DNA of 52,137 nt from Rikenellaceae bacterium DTU049 (GTDB taxonomy: Bacteria; Bacteroidota; Bacteroidia; Bacteroidales; DTU049): positions 1 to 52,137 of the forward strand of contig LFTI01000095.1 in the NCBI GenBank assembly GCA_001513285.1, read 5' to 3'. Position 1 is the first letter of the stretch; the number at the start of each line of letters is the position of its first letter. Shown one piece after another: positions 18,142 through 24,805 of this stretch. Under the pieces are notes generated by a model that was not told the origin of the DNA, did not search any database, and saw only the letters and a program-made list of their open reading frames with translations. A program made the position numbers and the translations under genes.

Positions 18142-19479
18142 ATGAAAAATTTTATAATATTTATTTTAGACAAAAGCAATTATATAGGCAAGTTGATAGA
18201 TAATAATTTACCTAAAGAACCAGAAAATGAAATTATAACTTTTAATGATAAAGACAATTTAATAGATAATTTATATAAAAAACCGGATGTAATAATATTT
18301 AATTCAATTAAATATAATGATTATATAGATCTTATTAATATTTGTAATAAAAAACAAATAAACACAGAAATTATTATTATTTCAAATCAATCTACTATAG
18401 AAATAGAAGATGTGGCAAATTTTTTAAAAAATGGAGCTTATGATTTTATTATTAAAAATGATAGATTAGAGATAAGGCTATTAAATGATATTAAAGATAT
18501 TAAAAAAAATAAGTTTATACCAGAAAGATTTATTAATAATTTTAATAGTTTACATTTAATAGGCGAGAGTAAAAAAATGTTAGAAATTTATCCAATTATC
18601 GAGAAAGCTAGCAAAACAGATATTATTGTATCGATATTTGGAGAGACTGGCACTGGCAAAGAAGTTGTTGCTAAAACAATACATAGTAATTCTAATCGTG
18701 CCAATTATCCATTTGTTCCTATAGATATTTTTGCTATACCTGAAGAGCTAATAGAATCAGAACTATTTGGTTATAATAAAGGTGCCTTTACAGATGCTAA
18801 ATCTACAAAAATTGGGAAAATGGAAGAAGCCAATAATGGTACTTTATTCATCGATGAGATTGCTAATATTTCATTAAACATTCAAGCTAAATTATTACGC
18901 GTTCTACAAGATTTTAAAATTTCACGAGTAGGAAGTAATAAATTTATTGATCTAAACTTAAGAGTTATTGTAGCATCAAATAAAAATTTATGGGAAGAAG
19001 TTAGAAAGGGTAATTTTAGGGAAGACTTGTATTATAGATTATTAGGACTTACAATAGTTTTGCCTCCACTGATAGAACGTATAAATGATATTCCAAGGTT
19101 ATCACAATATTTTATACAAAATTATTGCAAAAGAAATAATATAAAAAATAAAAAATTAACTCAAGGTGCTCTTGATAAATTATTTTCATACGATTTCCCT
19201 GGTAATGTAAGAGAGCTGAAATCAATTATTGAATTAGCTTGTGTATTATCAGATAATAATGTTATTGCTGAAAAGGATATAATTTTTTCAAGGCATAATT
19301 TTTGTAGTAGTGTTTTTTTAGAAAAACAATTAACATTAAATGAATATAAAGAGAAAATTATTATGCATTATTTAAATACATTTAATCATAACATAGATGA
19401 AGTAGCTAAAAGATTAGCAATAGGAAAATCCACAATATATAGATTATTATCAAACCAAAAGAAAGTTGAAGATAAATGA
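18142..19479 (+). CDS. Sigma-54-type AAA+ transcription activator with a degenerate receiver domain
   Basis: Enhancer-binding-protein architecture: receiver-like domain (1-~120), AAA+ domain (~137-375) and a Fis-type helix-turn-helix at the C-terminus (DEVAKRLAIGKSTIYRLL). The AAA+ part has Walker A GETGTGKE (167-174), the sigma-54 contact loop as GAFTDA (214-219) instead of the textbook GAFTGA, Walker B GTLFIDEI (233-240) and NVRELKS. In the receiver the usual phospho-Asp position reads IIFNS (Asn54) and the acidic pair is reduced to ILDKS, while Lys105 is kept. Phosphorylation control is therefore unlikely. ATG 18142 is preferred over TTG 18136. It shares an ATGA overlap with the chaperone gene, so the activator is in the operon it probably controls. 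Confidence 0.88.
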   Translation: MKNFIIFILDKSNYIGKLIDNNLPKEPENEIITFNDKDNLIDNLYKKPDVIIFNSIKYNDYIDLINICNKKQINTEIIIISNQSTIEIEDVANFLKNGAYDFIIKNDRLEIRLLNDIKDIKKNKFIPERFINNFNSLHLIGESKKMLEIYPIIEKASKTDIIVSIFGETGTGKEVVAKTIHSNSNRANYPFVPIDIFAIPEELIESELFGYNKGAFTDAKSTKIGKMEEANNGTLFIDEIANISLNIQAKLLRVLQDFKISRVGSNKFIDLNLRVIVASNKNLWEEVRKGNFREDLYYRLLGLTIVLPPLIERINDIPRLSQYFIQNYCKRNNIKNKKLTQGALDKLFSYDFPGNVRELKSIIELACVLSDNNVIAEKDIIFSRHNFCSSVFLEKQLTLNEYKEKIIMHYLNTFNHNIDEVAKRLAIGKSTIYRLLSNQKKVEDK

Positions 19480-20324
19480 TAACAAGTAAATTTTATATTA
19501 AAACATTTTTGGTTAATTTTATTTTATTTTTAACAAATATTAATTTATATTCTCAAAGTGATGTTATGATTTTCCCGCGAAGAGTAGTATTTGAGGGAAA
19601 TAATAATATTCAAGAGGTTACACTAGTAAATAACGGTAAAGACACTGCAAAATATATAATTAGTTTTATTGAATATAAAATGAATGAAGATGGCTCTTTC
19701 GTTCTTATTGACCCGGCAGATACTACTTATATTCATTATTTTGCAAGTAAATACTTACGTTTTTTCCCTCGGTCTATTGTATTAGCCCCCAATACAGCTC
19801 AAGTAGTTAGGATACAAGCCAATGTGCATTCTAATATACCAATAGGTGAGTATAGATCTCATCTTTATTTTAGATCCATTCCTACTGAATCTTCACTAGC
19901 TAATGAAAATGGGGGAAATGGTGATTCTATTACGATAAAACTTACTCCTATATATGGATTGGCTATACCTGTTATTATAAGAGTTGGAGATTTAAATGTT
20001 AAAGTGTCTATTAGCGATGTTAATTTAGTTATAGATGATAATCCTACATTGTCTTTTAAAATGTATAGAGAAGGGAATAAATCTTCTTATGGTGATATAG
20101 ATATTTATTACATTAATGATGATGGTACATCACAAAAAATATATGGCATAAAAGGTATTGCCATATATCCTCCCTTACAATACAGGGAAATGATTATAAA
20201 GTTAAAATCTGATGAGAATATTGATTTTCACAATGGTAAATTAGAAATCATTTATTCTGTATCTGATGATAAAAATATTAATAATAAAGATATATATTTT
20301 GATTATTATTATGATTTAAGGTAG
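19476..20324 (+). CDS. Periplasmic pilus chaperone, PapD-like
   Basis: Holds pilus subunits in the periplasm and delivers them to the usher by donor-strand complementation. A signal sequence (residues ~1-27, ending in YSQS) precedes an immunoglobulin-like domain with VMIFPRRVVFEGNNNIQEVTLVNNG. The chaperone signature follows: RFFPRSIVLAPNTAQVVRIQ, with the Pro/Arg cluster and hydrophobic G1 strand, then IPIGEYRSHLYFRS. A second Ig-like domain follows. Length 282 is on the long side of the family. Start overlaps the activator stop (ATGA); the next gene is 3 bp downstream. Bacteroidota pili are usually assembled by other routes (FimA/Mfa1), so this locus is atypical. Confidence 0.82.
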   Translation: MITSKFYIKTFLVNFILFLTNINLYSQSDVMIFPRRVVFEGNNNIQEVTLVNNGKDTAKYIISFIEYKMNEDGSFVLIDPADTTYIHYFASKYLRFFPRSIVLAPNTAQVVRIQANVHSNIPIGEYRSHLYFRSIPTESSLANENGGNGDSITIKLTPIYGLAIPVIIRVGDLNVKVSISDVNLVIDDNPTLSFKMYREGNKSSYGDIDIYYINDDGTSQKIYGIKGIAIYPPLQYREMIIKLKSDENIDFHNGKLEIIYSVSDDKNINNKDIYFDYYYDLR

Positions 20325-20327
20325 ATT

Positions 20328-20978
20328 ATGAGAAATTTTTATATTTTATTGTTTTCTTTTATTATTTTTTTATTTTGTGCGAATAAAATTAATTCTCAGG
20401 AAATAAAAAACATTCAAAATATTCCTAATAAAGATAAAAATAATATAGGACAAGTATCTAAACAAGTAAATAATTTATCTCAAAATAATTTAACTTATGA
20501 TAATATGCTACATAACCAGAATGTAAAACCTATAATATCTACAAGTGTTTTGGATAAATTACCCAACATTCAATCATCTATTACTCAATTATCACCTTTG
20601 CAATTTGGTTCTTTTGTTGCGACAAATGGTGGTGGAACTATTCATATTTCTTATTCTGGAGAAAGGTATTCAACTGGTAATGTAATATTACTTTATGATG
20701 ATAGCAATTTTTCACCAGCTATATTTGAAGTAATTGCCCCTTCTAATACTTTAGTTCAAATAATATTTGATAAAAAATGCGTTTTAAAAAATAAATTTGG
20801 TAATGAAATCATTGTATATTTAGATGAATTAAACACAGGTAATTTATTTGTAACACCAGAAAATGCAGAAAATGGTTTTTTAGTTTATTTAGGTGGATAT
20901 ATCAATGTTATATCATCAGCTGAGACCTTAACTGGTGAATATGTTGGTAATATAAATTTAACTATTGTAGTGAAATAA
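20328..20978 (+). CDS. DUF4402-like minor pilus subunit
   Basis: Secreted protein of 216 residues: signal peptide (~1-23, ending NSQ), an Asn/Gln-rich low-complexity stretch (~25-85), then a beta-rich domain. That domain reads LSPLQFGSFVATNGGGTIHISYSGERYSTGNVILL, the pattern seen in DUF4402 fimbrial-type subunits (FGSF..GGTV.IS..G.R..TG.V). It closes with GEYVGNINLTIVVK, comparable to the GAYTGTFDVTVAYE end of the major subunit at 24140. The low-complexity stretch may be a linker or tip-exposed spacer. It lies between chaperone (3 bp) and usher (8 bp) genes, so a minor or tip subunit is likely. Subunit status is inference from context and the terminal motif. Confidence 0.7.
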   Translation: MRNFYILLFSFIIFLFCANKINSQEIKNIQNIPNKDKNNIGQVSKQVNNLSQNNLTYDNMLHNQNVKPIISTSVLDKLPNIQSSITQLSPLQFGSFVATNGGGTIHISYSGERYSTGNVILLYDDSNFSPAIFEVIAPSNTLVQIIFDKKCVLKNKFGNEIIVYLDELNTGNLFVTPENAENGFLVYLGGYINVISSAETLTGEYVGNINLTIVVK

Positions 20979-20986
20979 TTATTTTT

Positions 20987-23593
20987 ATGCTTTTTTTAAA
21001 ATTAAAAAATCGTAGTATTAAATGTATATTGTTATTATTTTTAATAGTATATTCTCATGCTAATGCCCAACAAATTTATTATCCTGATACTTATGAGGAA
21101 GTTCCCATATTATTAATTATTGAAAATACATTAAGTTTTAATATAAATGCACTATATAACTATAACAATAATCAACTTTATTTACCTATTATTGAAATGT
21201 TTAATTTACTGAAAATTAATTTAAAACATTCTAATAAATTAGATACTATCGAAGGTTTTTTTTGTAATGAGAATAATTTATACAAAATAAATATTAATGA
21301 CAAAAAAATGATATTTAAAAATCAAGAGTTATATATTGATGATGGTGATTTTATTCAAACTAATGATGATATTTATTTTTCTTTAGCTTTTTATCGAAAG
21401 ATATTTAATTTACAGTGTGATTTTAATTTTAGCACTTTGCGTGTAAATCTACATTCAGAAATAGAATTACCCATAATAAAATTATATAAACTAGAAAAAC
21501 TACGTAATAAAATAAATCAAAGATCAAATGAAATTTTTTGTGATACAACTATATATGATAGATTTAGATGGATAGGAGGAGCAATTTTAGATTATAATCT
21601 TTCTTTTTCAGGGGGAAATAATAATAAATTCAATTATAATATCAGAACAGATTTAGGATTAGAATTATTGGGGGGTGAATTAAAAATACATAACAATATT
21701 GTTGATTTTAATAATATAGATTGGAAGCAACAAGGATTTAATTGGCGGTGGGCTAATATTAGATCACCATATTTAACACAAGTAAATGTTGGTTTAATAA
21801 ATGTTCCACTTTATTCTGATATATATTCTGGTTTATTTGGTATTGAATTGTCAAATATTTCTCTAACTAAAAAAATGGATTATGTGCCATATATTATTAA
21901 AAGAACAACAAATCCTAACTGGAAAGTAGAATTATATATTAATGATGTTTATTGGGGCATTACTACTGCTGATGAAAAAGGCCAATATATTTTTGAGATT
22001 CCTCTTAATTACGGTAATTATTCGGTAGTTCTAAAACATTATGGCCCAACAGGTGAAGAGAAAATTGAAACTCTTAATATTTTAATTCCATTTAGTTTAG
22101 CACCCAAAAATAAACTTGAATATCAAATATATTCTGGCATATCTTACGATACATTGGGATATAAATTTATTCATGCTATATTTTCTTATGGTATAACAAA
22201 AAAAATTACATTGAGTGCAGGATATGAGTCGTTAGAAAAAAATATCTTTAGCCGTCATATGCCTTTTGCTAAATTATCATTTACCCCATTTAATAATTTA
22301 TTTTTAAGCTACTCTTATGTTGCAAATTCATTTCATGAAGGTTATTTATTATATAGATTAAGAAACGGTTTATCTATTAATAGTGAGTTGAGATTTTATG
22401 AAAAAAAGCAGGACGCTATTTTAACTAATAATAAATTAAGTTCTAGCATTGGACTAAACATACCATTCAAAATTAAAAAATTAAATTTTAATTTTTTAAG
22501 TCAATATCGTTATACTAATTTTTATAATTTAGAAAAGCAAAACATTTATTATTACTATGGTAATTTATCATTTTATACTAGATATTTTAATTTAGCTTTG
22601 TTCTCGCAAATTTCTCTCTCTGGACTTGATTCATATATTAGTGGAATTAATCTTAATCTATATTTACCTAAACAATGGTTAATAACTATTAATACTTCAT
22701 TAGATATGTCAACATATAAATTAAATTATTCTCAAATGATGATTCAAAAAACTTTTAATAAATTTTTTTCTGCTAGCATTTCTTATAATTATTATTTTTA
22801 TAATAAATCTAATTATATCATGTTAAACACTTATTTTGATCTTAATTATTTAAAAACAGTTTTTGCTTTTAATAAAGAGAATAAAAATTACAATTTTAAT
22901 CAATATATTTCTGGTAGTTTAGTATTCAGTAATTCTAAAATTCCAGTTTATGCTAATAAAAATTCAAGTGTAGGTAAATGTTTTATAGATGTAATGCTAT
23001 TCGTAGATATCAATCATAATAATTTAAAAGATGATGATGAACCTTTAATTAAAAATTCTGTTGTTACAATTAGTGGTGGTATTGATGTAATGCCTCATAA
23101 TGATAGTATTCATAGATTTTTAATTTTGGAACCATACATTAAAAAAATTATTTCTATAACGGACAAAAATTTTCAATATATTTCATGGACTTTGAACCAT
23201 AAAAATATTGCTATTTACCCTGAGCCTAATCAAGTAAATAAAATATTTATTCCTGTTAAACCAATGGGTGAAATTCAAGGTAGAGCAATATTAATTGATG
23301 CTGAAACCGAAAAACAAGTTGGTTATCCTAAAATCATTATTTATATTAAGGACAGTAATAATAATATTATTAATAAAACACTAACAGACCAAAATGGATA
23401 TTTCAATTATTTTGGATTAAGACCTGGTAAATATATGGTTTGCTTGGATTCTACTCAAATGAATGATTTAGGTTATAATATTTCAAATTTTTGCATTGAT
23501 TTTCAGATTAATGAATCTTTTGAGGGAGATTATGTTGATGATATTGATTTCTATTTTATTGACAATTTACATTTTATCTTAAAAAAAGATTAA
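20987..23593 (+). CDS. Outer-membrane usher-like protein with C-terminal surface domains
   Basis: An 868-residue protein with a signal peptide (ending HANAQQ). The N-terminal region (~35-170) reads LYLPIIEMFNLLKI and ELPIIKLYKLEKLR, typical of Bacteroidota usher-like proteins. Around residues 300-370 a middle domain contains WKVELYINDVYWGITTADEKG and NYSVVLKHYGPTGEE, matching the usher plug/POTRA-like phrase. Then come ~270 residues of alternating aromatic beta-strands, as in a barrel. From ~663 there is an SdrD-like stretch (FVDINHNNLKDDDEP) and from ~760 a carboxypeptidase-regulatory-like module (GRAILIDAETEKQ, TDQNGYFNYFGLRPGKY). It should secrete and order the pilus subunits. Some tail modules replace the usual usher C-terminal plug domains. 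Function is inferred from fold pattern and neighbours. Confidence 0.72.
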   Translation: MLFLKLKNRSIKCILLLFLIVYSHANAQQIYYPDTYEEVPILLIIENTLSFNINALYNYNNNQLYLPIIEMFNLLKINLKHSNKLDTIEGFFCNENNLYKININDKKMIFKNQELYIDDGDFIQTNDDIYFSLAFYRKIFNLQCDFNFSTLRVNLHSEIELPIIKLYKLEKLRNKINQRSNEIFCDTTIYDRFRWIGGAILDYNLSFSGGNNNKFNYNIRTDLGLELLGGELKIHNNIVDFNNIDWKQQGFNWRWANIRSPYLTQVNVGLINVPLYSDIYSGLFGIELSNISLTKKMDYVPYIIKRTTNPNWKVELYINDVYWGITTADEKGQYIFEIPLNYGNYSVVLKHYGPTGEEKIETLNILIPFSLAPKNKLEYQIYSGISYDTLGYKFIHAIFSYGITKKITLSAGYESLEKNIFSRHMPFAKLSFTPFNNLFLSYSYVANSFHEGYLLYRLRNGLSINSELRFYEKKQDAILTNNKLSSSIGLNIPFKIKKLNFNFLSQYRYTNFYNLEKQNIYYYYGNLSFYTRYFNLALFSQISLSGLDSYISGINLNLYLPKQWLITINTSLDMSTYKLNYSQMMIQKTFNKFFSASISYNYYFYNKSNYIMLNTYFDLNYLKTVFAFNKENKNYNFNQYISGSLVFSNSKIPVYANKNSSVGKCFIDVMLFVDINHNNLKDDDEPLIKNSVVTISGGIDVMPHNDSIHRFLILEPYIKKIISITDKNFQYISWTLNHKNIAIYPEPNQVNKIFIPVKPMGEIQGRAILIDAETEKQVGYPKIIIYIKDSNNNIINKTLTDQNGYFNYFGLRPGKYMVCLDSTQMNDLGYNISNFCIDFQINESFEGDYVDDIDFYFIDNLHFILKKD

Positions 23594-23600
23594 TTAATTT

Positions 23601-23789
23601 GGTTCTATAACGTTTTGAGTGAGTAAAGATTAGTTGTTCCAATAATTATCTTATAAAAACTTTAACCTATTACTCATCACTTATTACTTATCAATTAATC
23701 AACCTTAATTTTTAATTTGTGCTAATTTGTGGATTAATAAAAATAATGGGACAATTAAATAATTTACCTAAAATAAACATTATGGAACC
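23601..23789 (-). repeat. Miniature inverted-repeat element B
   Basis: Begins GGTTCTATAACGTTTTGAGTG 7 bp after the usher stop and ends with the inverted GGTTCCATAATGTTTATT (plus strand ...ATTATGGAACC). It is 189 bp and is a reverse-orientation homologue of element A. Internally it has two CACAAAT units (plus strand ATTTGTG, 23717-23734). It separates the operon from the major pilin gene. Confidence 0.75.
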
Positions 23790-23850
23790 AGAAATATATT
23801 TTATATTTCTTTGATATCCAAAATACTATTATTAAAAAATTGAAATATAA

Positions 23851-23879
23851 AATAATATTCTCATTTTGAGAATATTATT
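23851..23879. promoter_or_regulatory. Perfect 13-bp palindrome between usher and pilin genes
   Basis: AATAATATTCTCA-TTT-TGAGAATATTATT, with no mismatches, followed by TTATATCTTTTTT. It could be a weak AT-rich terminator for the usher transcript or a regulator-binding site. Its core ATTCTCA/TGAGAAT resembles the inverted repeats 75 bp further on. Confidence 0.55.
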
Positions 23880-23953
23880 TTATATCTTTTTTAATCTTTA
23901 AATTTGTCAATTTATCTGATATATCATGATTTGACTATTTAATATTATTTTGT

Positions 23954-23995
23954 AAATTCTCAAAAATGGAATTTAAATTCTAATTTTTAGAATTT
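23954..23995. promoter_or_regulatory. Stacked AATTC/GAATT inverted repeats upstream of the pilin promoter
   Basis: Two adjoining inverted repeats: AAATTC-(9)-GAATTT at 23954-23974, then AAATTCTAA-TTT-TTAGAATTT at 23975-23995. The second ends 11 bp before the pilin promoter box, that is, over its -33 region. The spacing and position fit a tandem operator for the activator gene of this locus; binding is inferred. Confidence 0.5.
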
Positions 23996-24006
23996 ATAAT
24001 TAAAAA

Positions 24007-24014
24007 TATCTTTG
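24007..24014 (+). promoter_or_regulatory. Candidate -7 box of the major pilin gene
   Basis: TATCTTTG, a full TAnnTTTG match, 125 bp before the pilin ATG. It implies a leader of about 115 nt. A TGGCAT at 24054 resembles half of a sigma-54 site but lacks the TTGC partner. Confidence 0.45.
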
Positions 24015-24139
24015 ATTAGAAAATTAACTATCTATTTTAATATTAGGATTTACTGGCATAATGAAACATATTTGAAAATTATTATTATATGGTATAAATA
24101 TTGATAACATTAGTTAACAATCCAAAAAAAATAAAAAAA

Positions 24140-24655
24140 ATGAAAAAATTAATTTTTTGTATGAGTGTGTTAGTAATTTTTATTACACCTCAATTATTAA
24201 AAGCACAAACACCAGGGGCAACTGCTCAGGCAAATGCAACAGCAAATATTGTAACTCCAATTGCAATAACATGTACACAAGATTTAGATTTTGGTAGTAT
24301 AGCAGCAGCTTCAGTAGCAGATGAGGTTGTGATGTCTCCTGCTGGTGTTCGTTCAGCAACAAGTGGTGATGTAATTTTAGTTGCTGCATTTCCTGGTAAT
24401 CAGGCTACTTTTGATGTTACTGGTGACGCAAATTATGCATTTAATATCACTTTGCCTAGTGATGGTGATGTATCTATCACCAATGGGACTGAGAGTATGG
24501 CTGTAAAAAGCTTTATTAGTGATCCAGCAAGCCCATCATCTCTAGATGCTTCTGGTGAAGCAACATTAAATGTTGGTGCAACCTTAGTGGTTGGAGCTAG
24601 TCAGGCTCCAGGAGCATATACTGGAACTTTTGATGTAACTGTCGCTTATGAATAA
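24140..24655 (+). CDS. DUF4402-type major pilus subunit
   Basis: A 171-residue secreted protein. ATG 24140 gives a clean signal peptide (MKKLIFCMSVLVIFITPQLLKA, cleaved before Q); the in-frame TTG at 24101 would add an unlikely prefix. The mature part is small, polar and Ala/Ser/Gly/Val-rich. It follows the DUF4402 plan: LDFGSIAAASVADEVVMSP early, SATSGDVILVAAFPGNQATFDVTGDANYAFNITLP in the middle, and a terminal GAYTGTFDVTVAYE strand suited to chaperone binding. It is less AT-biased than the rest of the locus, as expected for a highly expressed gene. It has its own promoter and a strong terminator, so it can be made in excess over usher and chaperone. Major subunit status is inference. Confidence 0.78.
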   Translation: MKKLIFCMSVLVIFITPQLLKAQTPGATAQANATANIVTPIAITCTQDLDFGSIAAASVADEVVMSPAGVRSATSGDVILVAAFPGNQATFDVTGDANYAFNITLPSDGDVSITNGTESMAVKSFISDPASPSSLDASGEATLNVGATLVVGASQAPGAYTGTFDVTVAYE

Positions 24656-24676
24656 ATTGTAATTTATTTTAATATT

Positions 24677-24708
24677 AAAAAAGGCGGCTAATTAAAGTCG
24701 CCTTTTTT
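24677..24708 (+). terminator. Rho-independent terminator of the pilin gene
   Basis: Stem AAAAAAGGCG/CGCCTTTTTT with a 12-base loop and a T-run. The 80-bp repeat starts inside its right arm. Confidence 0.85.
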
Positions 24709-24779
24709 ATTTATATATTAATATTCACTTAACATATAAATATTATTTCATTGAAATAAAATAAATTAATTTTGCAAAA
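24700..24779 (+). repeat. 80-bp exact direct repeat, copy 2 (promoter of rnr)
   Basis: Identical to 18035-18114. It runs from the right arm of the pilin terminator to the rnr promoter box, and includes the same TATTTCA-T-TGAAATA palindrome (24744-24758). Confidence 0.95.
24767..24774 (+). promoter_or_regulatory. -7 promoter box of rnr
   Basis: TAATTTTG followed by CAAAA, 31 bp before the rnr ATG at 24806; identical to the pilus operon promoter because both lie in the 80-bp repeat. Confidence 0.6.
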
Positions 24780-24805
24780 TATTTTAAAACTTTTTATTAG
24801 AAATT

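Noticed and set aside
24054-24068. TGGCAT upstream of the pilin gene as a sigma-54 promoter
   Set aside because: The -24 half is acceptable but at the required spacing the -12 half reads AACA instead of TTGC. A full TAnnTTTG box exists nearby.
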